A stretch of DNA of 23,022 bases from a virus (IMGVR_UViG_3300005541_000023:1-23022); one strand, 5' to 3'; counted from the stretch's first letter, positions 1 to 5,142 are shown. Made by a program: numbers and translations. The notes: generated from the letters alone by a model not told the origin.

Positions 1-195
1 AAGGTTCGCGCCCCGAAGGTCCGCGCCCCGAAGGTCCGCGTCCTCAAGGTTCGCGCCCTGAAGGCTCGCGCCCTCAAGGTTCGCGCCCTTAAGGTTCGCG
101 CCCCGAAGGTTCGCGCCCCGAAGGTTCGCGCCCTCAAGGTTCGCGCCCCGAAGGTTCGCGCCCTCAAGGTTCGCGCCCCGAAGGTTCGCGCCCTG
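1..195. repeat. 15-bp tandem repeats encoding pentapeptides
   Basis: Thirteen adjacent 15-bp units, read on the - strand as GGCGCGAACCTTCGG or GGCGCGAACCTTGAG with a few substitutions. They code for the pentapeptide repeats and continue past the window edge. Confidence 0.9.
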
Positions 196-279
196 TGAGG
201 CTGCCTCTGCCACAGCTTCACGGATATCCTTATCACTGTGGAAAATCACTTCATTCGACCATCGGTTTAGTATGTCCAT
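1..279 (-). CDS. Pentapeptide-repeat protein, N-terminal part (cut by the window edge)
   Basis: The reading frame is open from ATG at 279 to the window edge, 93 codons. After about 30 ordinary residues (starting [11 protein letters not shown]) it becomes an uninterrupted run of about 13 pentapeptides of the A(N/D)LxG type: [30 protein letters not shown]. This is the signature of the right-handed quadrilateral beta-helix of the pentapeptide-repeat family. Some members of that family mimic DNA and bind gyrase, but many have no known role, so no function is assigned. The DNA is correspondingly a near-perfect 15-bp tandem repeat (positions 1-195), which suggests recent expansion by slippage. An SD-like GGGGAG lies about 5 nt before the ATG, inside a start hairpin. 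It is the last visible gene of the left - strand group. Confidence 0.85.
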   Translation of the reverse strand, partial: MDILNRWSNEVIFHSDKDIREAVAEAASQGANLRGANLEGANLRGANLEGANLRGANLRGANLKGANLEGASLQGANLEDADLRGADLRGANL

Positions 280-295
280 TGCACTCCCCCGATGG
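259..295 (-). promoter_or_regulatory. Start hairpin of the pentapeptide-repeat gene
   Basis: CCATCGG (259-265) can pair with CCGATGG (289-295). The 23-nt loop contains both the SD sequence and the start codon (277-279). It is the loosest of the six start hairpins of the left arm but uses the same CATCGG/CCGATG stem. Confidence 0.5.
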
Positions 296-321
296 GGTCT
301 CATTCCGCTTAGATGCTGCCA

Positions 322-341
322 TCGCAGGCCACCACCTGCGA
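322..341 (-). other. Stop hairpin after the 347-895 gene
   Basis: A 7-bp stem, TCGCAGG (322-328) with CCTGCGA (335-341), and a 6-nt loop. It starts 5 nt downstream of the stop codon. No U-tract follows, so it is not a standard intrinsic terminator. Confidence 0.6.
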
Positions 342-346
342 GTGTA

Positions 347-895
347 TCAAACGTGCATACACGCTTCGATCTTGCTGGACTCCTCCGTCTCATGCTTCCG
401 TGCGTACTCGGCGGATTCGCGGGCTTCCTTCTGTACGTATTCCAGCCCGTAGAATCCCCAGCATGAGTCTACATTATTGCCGTCCGCGTCCTCCACGATA
501 TAGCCCCACACGTCTCCGCTGAGGTACTGATTCCACTCACTCATGAGTGATTCAGCAGCCTTGCGGATGTTGCGGAATCCCTGCCGTTTCTTGACTAGGA
601 CATATCCGATCTGGCCCGAGTCCCAAGGATCGGAGAACTGACCTCCTCGCCATAGGCTAAGAGCCACGCCGGAATGGATGTAAGCGAACAACGGCAGAGC
701 ATGATAGTCCTTCTTGTGCTCACCGTCGCGGATCGAGTCAAGCTCGAAGCCTTTACGCTGGACTACAAAGTGCCGATTGCGAGTGGTAACGAGGAACAAG
801 TCATTATTACCATTCTCAGGAGCACTCGCGTCCTCATCCTGATGGATGCTGACACGAAAGCCAGCGTGCTCAAACGTCTCATATGCTTTTGCCAT
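347..895 (-). CDS. Conserved phage protein of unknown function
   Basis: 182 aa from ATG at 895, which has GGAGGT at a good distance. A longer frame opens at 919, but its first codons run through the SD sequence. The protein resembles, from memory, a family frequent in environmental phages and sometimes in plasmids, with the aromatic core [36 protein letters not shown] and DSCWGFYG. No catalytic motif or membrane segment is visible. It sits in the left - strand group between the pentapeptide-repeat gene and the 170-aa gene, a usual place for small early host-interaction genes. Function unknown. Confidence 0.85.
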   Translation of the reverse strand: MAKAYETFEHAGFRVSIHQDEDASAPENGNNDLFLVTTRNRHFVVQRKGFELDSIRDGEHKKDYHALPLFAYIHSGVALSLWRGGQFSDPWDSGQIGYVLVKKRQGFRNIRKAAESLMSEWNQYLSGDVWGYIVEDADGNNVDSCWGFYGLEYVQKEARESAEYARKHETEESSKIEACMHV

Positions 896-915
896 AGAAG
901 TGACCTCCGATGGCA
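890..915 (-). promoter_or_regulatory. Start hairpin of the 347-895 gene
   Basis: TGCCAT (890-895) pairs with ATGGCA (910-915). On the mRNA the start codon forms the 3' side of the stem and GGAGGT lies in the 14-nt loop. The stem sequence differs from the CATCGG stems of its neighbours, but the geometry is kept. Confidence 0.55.
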
Positions 916-936
916 GCATCTATCTGTAGGCCCCCA

Positions 937-956
937 TCGCGGGGTTAAACCCGCGA
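937..956 (-). other. Stop hairpin of the 945-1457 gene
   Basis: TCGCGGG (937-943) pairs with CCCGCGA (950-956), 7 bp with a 6-nt loop. The TAA stop codon (945-947) lies inside the loop. Confidence 0.6.
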
Positions 957-1457
957 GTCAGTTTTGATGTCGTACACCGGATAAGGTGCCTTCCCATCCT
1001 CAAACCAATCATGCCCGAGGCAGAATGTTTTCAGTCCGCCATCGGGGTTATCTAAGTCACCAGCATTCGGAGCGCAAGGTGAGCATCCCCGAGTGTAGGT
1101 GTAATAGGGTGATCGTTCGATGAAGAGACACACGAGACTGGGCGAATTGCTGATCTTGTAGCCGTCTCGTTCGTACACGAACTGCTCATCCTCGGCTTCG
1201 TAGCAATCGTTGAAGTCATCTTCGATTGCCTCAAACGCGGAGTCTACCGCGTCATCCAGTCTGTATGAGTGAAGGTAATCACTCAGGGCCGACCGGATGG
1301 ACGCCTTGATATTCTCCACACAGGCTTTGTACGTCATGGAGTCTCCCTGTGTGAATACGTCATCTAGCGCTTCAGCCATGACGGAATGATATGAGATCAC
1401 CCCATAGTGGCATTGTGTCTCTACATCGTAATTGCATAATGCAAGTGGTTGTGTCAT
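945..1457 (-). CDS. Conserved phage protein of unknown function
   Basis: 170 aa, ATG at 1457 preceded by GGGAGGT. The second half holds the recognisable block SPYYTYTRGCSPCAPNAGDL followed by GLKTFCLGHDWF. I remember this block from unannotated proteins of environmental phages and plasmids; its cysteines could bind a metal. The acidic middle (DDFNDCYEAEDEQFVYE) and the absence of membrane segments suggest a soluble protein. It is bracketed by a start hairpin and by a stop hairpin whose loop contains its TAA. Function unknown. Confidence 0.85.
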   Translation of the reverse strand: MTQPLALCNYDVETQCHYGVISYHSVMAEALDDVFTQGDSMTYKACVENIKASIRSALSDYLHSYRLDDAVDSAFEAIEDDFNDCYEAEDEQFVYERDGYKISNSPSLVCLFIERSPYYTYTRGCSPCAPNAGDLDNPDGGLKTFCLGHDWFEDGKAPYPVYDIKTDSRV

Positions 1458-1476
1458 CGGCTTAACCTCCCGATGA
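1454..1476 (-). promoter_or_regulatory. Start hairpin of the 945-1457 gene
   Basis: TCATCGG (1454-1460) pairs with CCGATGA (1470-1476), 7 bp with a 9-nt loop. The loop holds most of the SD sequence and the start codon is in the stem. Confidence 0.6.
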
Positions 1477-1621
1477 GGGTCTACAGTGAAGTCTCATTAG
1501 AACTATCACGTCAAACAAGTGAATCACTCTTACTCTTACACTGGATTGTGACTTTCCCTAACCGGGATGGCTGCACCCTAAGGTGCCAGTGTGTCGCCAA
1601 GTGTAAATATTACGGTCCAAT

Positions 1622-1641
1622 CGCAGGGATTCTACCCTGCG
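1622..1641 (-). other. Stop hairpin after the 1649-2047 gene
   Basis: CGCAGGG (1622-1628) pairs with CCCTGCG (1635-1641), 7 bp with a 6-nt loop. It starts 7 nt after the TAA stop. The following 145 nt up to the next start hairpin contain only a small GCACC/GGTGC hairpin and no ORF. Confidence 0.6.
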
Positions 1642-1648
1642 TTAAGGC

Positions 1649-2047
1649 TTACATTTGGCCTGATCGGCTGGGGAATGCAAAGCCCCGCACTCCAAGCTCT
1701 GTAGCCTTGTCTTTGATCGAAAGCAGATACTTGTGAAGTCCGGGCACGGCGTTAAGGTCCCTTGACCCTACTGGAACCACGATAACCAATGTGACTTGGC
1801 TTTCATGTTTCCTATAGGGCAGGTTGCATCCATTCATGCCGCACCTAACACCCATGCGCTCTGCCGCCTCGATTGCAGACTCACCAAGCATTCCGCCGAA
1901 GTCATCAGCGGCTACTGCTACATGCTTGGGAGTAATGCAATACGGATGCGGCAGACTCACCTTAACCACCTTCTCAGTTTTGAACACTGAGTCAGTAGCA
2001 GGTGCGGGTATCTGCTCAAAAACACTCTTCAACTGTTCATCGGTCAT
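1649..2047 (-). CDS. Hypothetical protein
   Basis: 132 aa, ATG at 2047 preceded by GGAGGG. I do not recognise the family. The sequence is soluble-looking, with a central VAVAADDFGGMLGESAIEAAERMG stretch (alpha-helical, acidic) and a hydrophobic strand VTLVIVVPVGS near residue 95. It shares the start-hairpin and stop-hairpin arrangement of the other left-arm genes, which supports its being a real gene. Confidence 0.75.
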   Translation of the reverse strand: MTDEQLKSVFEQIPAPATDSVFKTEKVVKVSLPHPYCITPKHVAVAADDFGGMLGESAIEAAERMGVRCGMNGCNLPYRKHESQVTLVIVVPVGSRDLNAVPGLHKYLLSIKDKATELGVRGFAFPSRSGQM

Positions 2048-2065
2048 GGATTGAATCCCTCCGAT
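2039..2065 (-). promoter_or_regulatory. Start hairpin of the 1649-2047 gene
   Basis: ATCGG (2039-2043) pairs with CCGAT (2061-2065). The loop holds the start codon (2045-2047) and SD, and a nested GGATT/AATCC pairing is possible. The stem is shorter than in the neighbours. Confidence 0.45.
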
Positions 2066-2089
2066 TGAACCGTAATCCTCAAGCCTTCA

Positions 2090-2109
2090 TTGCAGGAGTC
2101 ACCCTGCAA
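2090..2109 (-). other. Stop hairpin of the 38-aa gene
   Basis: TTGCAGG (2090-2096) pairs with CCTGCAA (2103-2109), 7 bp with a 6-nt loop. The TGA stop (2099-2101) is inside the loop. Confidence 0.6.
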
Positions 2110-2215
2110 GCATCACTGTAATCCATTTCCCCACTGCTATCGACAATCCTTGATCGGCGATCAACAGCAGCGTCATGATTACCAGCAAAGCCAGTACTGT
2201 TACTAAGTCTTTCAT
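2099..2215 (-). CDS. Small single-span membrane protein, 38 aa
   Basis: ATG at 2215, preceded by GGAGGAG, opens a 38-codon frame starting MKDLVTVLALLVIMTLLLIA and ending VMLAG. The hydrophobic run at about residues 4-20 is long enough to span a membrane, followed by a short amphipathic tail. It has both a start hairpin (8 bp) and a stop hairpin with its TGA in the loop, the same grammar as its larger neighbours. That is the best evidence that this tiny frame is translated. No family recognised. Confidence 0.7.
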   Translation of the reverse strand: MKDLVTVLALLVIMTLLLIADQGLSIAVGKWITVMLAG

Positions 2216-2232
2216 TGGACTCCTCCAATGAA
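2211..2232 (-). promoter_or_regulatory. Start hairpin of the 38-aa gene
   Basis: TTCATTGG (2211-2218) pairs with CCAATGAA (2225-2232), 8 bp with a 6-nt loop carrying part of the SD. Compared with the TCATCGG/CCGATGA stem of the next gene, a C-G pair is replaced by T-A, which is a compensatory change. Confidence 0.65.
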
Positions 2233-2258
2233 GGCTTGATTGAGTCTCAGGTTATCAT

Positions 2259-2276
2259 CGCAGGTTTCACCCTGCG
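2259..2276 (-). other. Stop hairpin of the 58-aa gene
   Basis: CGCAGG (2259-2264) pairs with CCTGCG (2271-2276), 6 bp with a 6-nt loop. The TGA stop (2267-2269) is inside the loop. Confidence 0.6.
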
Positions 2277-2443
2277 CTCTCCATCGAGTCCGTTATGACA
2301 TACTTAGCCGACTTAAGGTGCTTTAATGCCTCACCCAAGGCTTGATGTAGTTTGTTCTCTTTGTGGGCGTATCTTATCTCATCCGTCTGTTCAATAAGGG
2401 TATCGAGCATACGGATTAGAACTCGCAATGCTACTCTATTCAT
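2267..2443 (-). CDS. Small hypothetical protein, 58 aa
   Basis: ATG at 2443 preceded by GGAGGT, 58 codons. The product starts MNRVALRVLIRMLDTLIEQ and ends SAKYVITDSMESAG. It is predicted mostly helical (heptad-like L/I spacing) and rich in charged residues; it could be a small dimeric protein, but I recognise no family. It is the first gene after the structured region in the direction of transcription. Start and stop hairpins flank it as in the other left-arm genes. Confidence 0.7.
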   Translation of the reverse strand: MNRVALRVLIRMLDTLIEQTDEIRYAHKENKLHQALGEALKHLKSAKYVITDSMESAG

Positions 2444-2462
2444 CGGTTGAAACCTCCGATGA
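2440..2462 (-). promoter_or_regulatory. Start hairpin of the 58-aa gene
   Basis: TCATCGG (2440-2446) pairs with CCGATGA (2456-2462), 7 bp with a 9-nt loop. The start codon is in the stem and GGAGGT straddles loop and stem. Confidence 0.6.
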
Positions 2463-2474
2463 TAACCTGAGTGA

Positions 2475-2618
2475 GAGAGCCACGATACAGACTAGACGGA
2501 AGCCGGTTGGAACACCGCTCACGGTCTGTATGGGGTCGCGTCCGCTAGTTTCCCAGCTACCGTTCTACCGGACCATTCAGCAATTACCGCATTCCATCTA
2601 GTCTGTATCGTGGCTCTC
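2475..2618 (-). ncRNA. Long-armed RNA hairpin domain
   Basis: Arms 2475-2500 and 2593-2618 are complementary over 26 positions with one exception, which is a G-U wobble in a - strand transcript and a C-A mismatch in a + strand transcript. This favours RNA from the - strand. The 92-nt head contains further short complementary pieces (for example GGTC/GACC). It lies just upstream of the 58-aa gene, so it would be in the 5' leader of the left-arm transcript or be the 3' domain of a larger RNA. Confidence 0.6.
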
Positions 2619-2640
2619 AGTGTCTTTGTTTGACGTGTCT

Positions 2641-3240
2641 CCCTTTAAAACCATGTGGGGAAAATATCATGGGTTAGCCTTACTTCGCTGGACTCAGGGG
2701 AATTACGCCTATTGGCAACCAATCGTAAGAGTCCGACTACTCACGCCTTTAGGGTTAACTCACTTCCCGGTGTGAATAGCTGCTTTTCGCCCTACCGCTT
2801 ATTCCCTTCGACATAGGGCAACCGACTAACGAGTACTACCGTATCAGTCCGGCAGTGACGACTCTCCCGTATTGCTATAGTTCGCACAGTCCCTGTAACC
2901 ATGTGGGCCGTCAGTCCTAGCAAGCTCACGCTTGCTTTCCAGCGCCATCCCACAACCGTTACTGAACCCTCGGGTTTGCTCTTAGGGCTTTGGACACTTC
3001 GCCCTATAGGTCACGTTCCTACGGCTAAGACCTGACCTGCCAGTCTCATTCTGGCTTATCAACACCTTACAGTAGGGCCAGCCTGCCGAGCAGCATTAGA
3101 TCGGAACCCGTTAAGGTCCCTCGCATCCCTACTCTTGCCAGCAGGTCGGTTTACTCGGTTTCCCTTTGGCCCTTCCCGCTTGCAGACCCAGTATACGGTT
3201 GATACCGCCGAATGTCAAATCTTTATTGCCTTTGGCCTCA
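2641..3240 (-). ncRNA. Candidate large structured RNA region
   Basis: About 0.6 kb with no plausible gene but a chain of local stems. TAGGGC/GCCCTA occurs twice (2789-2794 with 2814-2819; 2983-2988 with 3001-3006). ACTACCG/CGGCAGT (2835-2841 with 2850-2856) contains a wobble valid only on the - strand. GTAAC/GTTAC plus TGTGGG/CCCACA (2895-2907 with 2949-2962) encloses AGCAAGC/GCTTGCT (2919-2925 with 2930-2936), whose loop is the GNRA tetraloop GTGA on the - strand. GCCAG/CTGGC and ATTGG/CCAAT stems are also present. Size and setting recall phage-associated large RNAs such as GOLLD or ROOL, but I cannot match it to either. It may be a long leader rather than a separate RNA. Confidence 0.45.
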
Positions 3241-3282
3241 ATCACTTAGAAAATAGTTGCTACCCAACCGCGGCCATCGGCC

Positions 3283-3309
3283 CAAAGGGGTATCTTACAT
3301 ACCTCTTTG
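3283..3309 (+). other. Hairpin next to the first palindrome
   Basis: CAAAGGGGTAT (3283-3293) pairs with ATACCTCTTTG (3299-3309), 11 bp including one G-U on the + strand, loop of 5 nt. A palindrome copy begins 2 nt later. Confidence 0.5.
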
Positions 3310-3310
3310 A

Positions 3311-3323
3311 TGTAATCATTACA
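3311..3323. promoter_or_regulatory. Palindrome copy 1 (13-bp core)
   Basis: TGTAATCATTACA, a perfect inverted repeat lacking the outer G/C pair of the full motif. It is the leftmost copy and marks the boundary with the hairpin-controlled left arm. Confidence 0.6.
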
Positions 3324-3342
3324 GTCTGCGATCCGGCGGGAC

Positions 3343-3375
3343 CAGGCCGGGGGCAGGCCGGGGGCAGGCCGGGGG
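3343..3375. repeat. Three tandem 11-bp G-rich repeats
   Basis: CAGGCCGGGGG three times head to tail (3343, 3354, 3365). The G runs could form a quadruplex on the + strand. There is no spacer, so it is not a CRISPR. Confidence 0.8.
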
Positions 3376-3633
3376 GCGTATGCTCTCTGTGCTCGCATAG
3401 ACGACCTTAGGTCGCTATGCTCGCAGCCGTGCGCCTTCCATCCATGCTCAAGCTGACAGCGTGTCCTATCACGTCCCAAGCTTGCCGATGGCCGATCTAA
3501 GGAGTCTCTAGGACGCTAGACCCCGGTATGCCCCTTTTTGGCTTAGGGTCCCCCCAGGCAGGCAAGCGGTCATTCTGTCCTTGATGGAAAGTCCATTTGG
3601 TCGTCTATGGAAACAGCCGTGGAGACCAGTAAA
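3376..3633. other. Non-coding stretch with hairpins
   Basis: No gene supported here. Hairpins: GCATAG-CGACC/GGTCG-CTATGC (3395-3420) and CAAGCT/AGCTTG with an inner CGTG/CACG (3449-3484). A CCCC followed by TTTTT occurs near 3531 without a clear stem before it. Confidence 0.5.
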
Positions 3634-3648
3634 GTGTAATGATTACAC
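3634..3648. promoter_or_regulatory. Palindrome copy 2
   Basis: GTGTAATGATTACAC, perfect 7-bp arms around a central G. It is 44 bp before copy 3, the closest pair in the window. Confidence 0.75.
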
Positions 3649-3677
3649 TCAAACCCATGGAAAACCCAGCCCACAAA

Positions 3678-3692
3678 GTGTAATGATTACAC
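3678..3692. promoter_or_regulatory. Palindrome copy 3
   Basis: GTGTAATGATTACAC, perfect. It is followed by GGAGG and the ATG of a 22-codon ORF. Confidence 0.75.
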
Positions 3693-3705
3693 TCGGAGGC
3701 ACTAT

Positions 3706-3774
3706 ATGACCGAATACGATGACGATCTACCCATCGACAGAGGGGCTAACGAGGAAGAGGAGACCCTGCCCTAG
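3706..3774 (+). CDS. Possible 22-aa acidic peptide
   Basis: ATG at 3706 has GGAGG 6-7 nt upstream, itself right after a palindrome. The frame encodes MTEYDDDLPIDRG...EEEETLP, very acidic. A structured element follows 12 nt after the stop. The good SD and the palindrome favour translation; the tiny size leaves real doubt. It could equally be a regulatory leader ORF. Confidence 0.4.
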   Translation: MTEYDDDLPIDRGANEEEETLP

Positions 3775-3786
3775 CCGTAGGTGACT

Positions 3787-3874
3787 GTCGCTCCGCTACA
3801 TATCTCACCACAGCTACGCATGGCCCTTCGGGCCATGCTCCGCTGGGTTCGCTATGGTAGCTCCGCGAGGCGAC
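3787..3874 (+). ncRNA. Twin hairpin element, copy A
   Basis: Outer stem GTCGC/GCGAC and GCTACATA with CTATGGTAGC, middle stem CAGC/GCTG, apical 9-bp stem GCATGGCCC/GGGCCATGC (3818-3826 with 3830-3838) with loop TTC. The same architecture and part of the sequence recur at 3984-4072. It may end the small 3706 transcript or be an independent RNA. Confidence 0.55.
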
Positions 3875-3886
3875 GCCCCCCATCAA

Positions 3887-3901
3887 GTGTAATCATTACA
3901 C
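3887..3901. promoter_or_regulatory. Palindrome copy 4
   Basis: GTGTAATCATTACAC, perfect arms. Followed by AGGAG and ATG at 3913. Confidence 0.75.
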
Positions 3902-3912
3902 TAGGAGACCCC

Positions 3913-4044
3913 ATGAACGGACATCAGTTACATAGTCCTAAAGTGAGTGGGGGATACCTACACTCAGGGGGGGGGGGCTACTTGTCCCTCCGCTACATAG
4001 TTCGGTCAGCTACGTACAGGCCCTTCGGGCCTGTACTACGCTGA
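3913..4044 (+). CDS. Possible 43-aa ORF running through hairpin element B
   Basis: ATG at 3913 has AGGAG 5 nt upstream and a palindrome just before that. The product starts MNGHQLHSPKVSGGYLH, contains a Gly run coded by an 11-G tract, and ends RPFGPVLR inside the hairpin element. Because its second half coincides with a strongly paired nucleotide structure, the coding signal is doubtful; the ORF could be a chance extension or a short regulated leader. The frame past 3977 depends on the exact G count. Confidence 0.3.
   Translation: MNGHQLHSPKVSGGYLHSGGGGYLSLRYIVRSATYRPFGPVLR
3967..3977. repeat. Homopolymer of 11 G
   Basis: Eleven consecutive G, a likely slippage site and also a place where assembly length may be wrong. 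Confidence 0.9.
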
Positions 4045-4072
4045 CACTCACTATGTAGCTTCGGGAGGCGAC
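3984..4072 (+). ncRNA. Twin hairpin element, copy B
   Basis: CCTCC/GGAGG and GCTACATAG/CTATGTAGC outer stems, GTCAGC/GCTGAC middle stem, symmetric TAC/TAC internal loop, apical 10-bp stem GTACAGGCCC/GGGCCTGTAC with loop TTC. Relative to copy A, the apical stem has changed on both sides while staying paired. Confidence 0.6.
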
Positions 4073-4109
4073 GACCCAGGCTATAGTGGAGGGCGCGGTC
4101 TGCGAGCGA

Positions 4110-4132
4110 GAACAAACGCGAAGCGTTTGTTC
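4110..4132. other. 10-bp hairpin
   Basis: GAACAAACGC (4110-4119) pairs with GCGTTTGTTC (4123-4132), loop GAA, flanked on both sides by GAGCGAG. A second hairpin CAGAAGG/CCTTCTG (4142-4174) follows. Confidence 0.6.
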
Positions 4133-4181
4133 GAGCGAGCACAGAAGGGTGGCCCTTGGACCCGTTGCCTTCTGGGAGTGG

Positions 4182-4268
4182 ACTTGAGAGTCTTAAGGAG
4201 GGAAGGGGTGAAAGGGAAGGGCCTTTCTTTCTTCTCTTTCATCCCTTCTCTCTTTAAGAGTCTTAAGT
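4182..4268 (+). other. 33-bp near-perfect stem
   Basis: Arms 4182-4214 and 4236-4268 pair at 32 of 33 positions. Four of the pairs are G-U wobbles that exist only in a + strand RNA, so selection for RNA pairing on that strand is likely. The loop is 21 nt of polypurine/polypyrimidine. There is no U-tract directly after it. It lies 62 bp before the + strand gene at 4331. Possible roles are an RNase III site, an RNA decoy or a leader structure. Confidence 0.65.
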
Positions 4269-4330
4269 TTAGCACAGATAATCGTGGGGGTCAAGGGTCA
4301 AATGTGGTATTATAGAAATGAGGTAAGTGT

Positions 4331-4579
4331 ATGGCAGTAAAGGAGATCCGCAGATTTAACTGGCCCGACCAGTTCAATCCTGGAGATGAGGTCACTATCC
4401 ACTGGGAGAACGCACAGTGGGGACGTGATGGTCTCAGCCCTCACTCCTTTGGTCCGTTCATAGTGCAGGGAGCCGGTTATCCATTTACACATATAGTAAT
4501 GGATGGATGTGGGGACTCAGAGTTCGTGGACTCATTACTATTGTCTAAGGTGGAGGCGGGAGCGGTAATCCAAGAATAG
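4331..4579 (+). CDS. Hypothetical protein, 82 aa
   Basis: ATG at 4331 with GAGGT 6 nt upstream. Starts MAVKEIRRFNWPDQFNPGDEV and contains HWENAQWGRDGLSPHSFGPF, ending KVEAGAVIQE. No membrane segment or known motif; the GDEVTIHW segment suggests a small beta-barrel fold, but I cannot name a family. It is the only + strand gene between the structured region and the - strand block, and its stop faces the stop of the malectin-like gene across a palindrome. Confidence 0.7.
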   Translation: MAVKEIRRFNWPDQFNPGDEVTIHWENAQWGRDGLSPHSFGPFIVQGAGYPFTHIVMDGCGDSEFVDSLLLSKVEAGAVIQE

Positions 4580-4583
4580 GTCA

Positions 4584-4598
4584 GTGTAATGATTACAC
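4584..4598. promoter_or_regulatory. Palindrome copy 5, between convergent genes
   Basis: GTGTAATGATTACAC, perfect, filling almost all of the 20-bp gap between the stops of 4331-4579 (+) and 4600-5142 (-). A promoter role is not expected here. Confidence 0.75.
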
Positions 4599-4599
4599 C

Positions 4600-5142
4600 C
4601 TACGGCTTAGTCTGAACCACAGTCGTATCAATCTTGATCTCGGTCGCGGGTCCGGTATCCGTAGGCACGGTTACTGACTCAAGACCCAACCCAATAGTGA
4701 ACAGGCCAATAGACACAAGGGGGTATACCCCGACTGAGGATATTACTGCGCTCCTAGTCTGGGTAATAAACTGTAGGGTGATAGTCCCATTAGTGGGTGG
4801 AATGGCTATGAGGGCAGTGCGGGAGCAGGGCTGCTGATACCCACAGGACTTCCATAGGTCGAACTGGTCCAGTATCACTAGGGAGTTGGCGAGTACCCGG
4901 AATAGCCTCTGCCCTGCTCCAGTAACTACAGGCTCGACAAAATTCAGACTAAGGATAAAGGGTTGGGTTGGGGCTGGGATGGTGCAGGTAAACGTCCCGA
5001 ATCGTAAGGTAGCATCTGTGGACCCTGGGGGCTGGAAGGGGATAGTGTAGGTGAATCCGCCAGTACAGGGATCAGAGGGAAGGCCGAGGTCGTACTGCTG
5101 GGCGGAAGCTAATCCACCCAGCAGTAGAAGAAGGAAACGCAT
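4600..5142 (-). CDS. Exported malectin-like protein
   Basis: 180 aa. MRFLLLLLGGLASAQQ is a clear Sec signal peptide with likely cleavage after ASA. The rest resembles a malectin-type carbohydrate-binding beta-sandwich: DATLRFGTFTCTIP, ILSLNFVEPVVTGAGQRLFRVLANS, then NGTITLQFITQTRSAVISSVGV. In that family similar aromatic and turn residues bind glycans; binding here is inferred. The start overlaps the stop of the upstream gene by one base (TAATG), so they are probably translationally coupled. A cleavable signal on a tailed-phage protein is unusual and suggests action in the host envelope or secretion rather than virion assembly in the cytoplasm. Confidence 0.75.
   Translation of the reverse strand: MRFLLLLLGGLASAQQYDLGLPSDPCTGGFTYTIPFQPPGSTDATLRFGTFTCTIPAPTQPFILSLNFVEPVVTGAGQRLFRVLANSLVILDQFDLWKSCGYQQPCSRTALIAIPPTNGTITLQFITQTRSAVISSVGVYPLVSIGLFTIGLGLESVTVPTDTGPATEIKIDTTVVQTKP

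Noticed and set aside
195-522. Overlapping + strand ORFs of 64-85 codons
   Set aside because: They are the opposite strand of the pentapeptide-repeat gene, its leader and the 347-895 gene; no SD and no sensible protein composition.
2679-2734. Pseudoknot of CTTAC/GTAAG with GGACT/AGTCC
   Set aside because: The two stems share a boundary and may be alternatives; not enough evidence to call it.
2620-3330. rRNA, tRNA, tmRNA or RNase P RNA
   Set aside because: No T-loop, CCA, or conserved rRNA, tmRNA or RNase P signature sequence could be found on either strand.
3343-3375. CRISPR array
   Set aside because: The three 11-bp units are directly adjacent with no spacers.
3135-3479. ORFs on both strands in the structured region
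   Set aside because: They run through hairpins and G-rich repeats, lack SD sequences and show low-complexity, Arg/Pro/Gly-rich products.
3655-3681. 8-codon ORF ending in the third palindrome
   Set aside because: Too short, no SD.
4081-4315. Two opposite ORFs of about 62-64 codons
   Set aside because: Their open frames are a by-product of the 33-bp inverted repeat and purine-rich sequence; no start signal.
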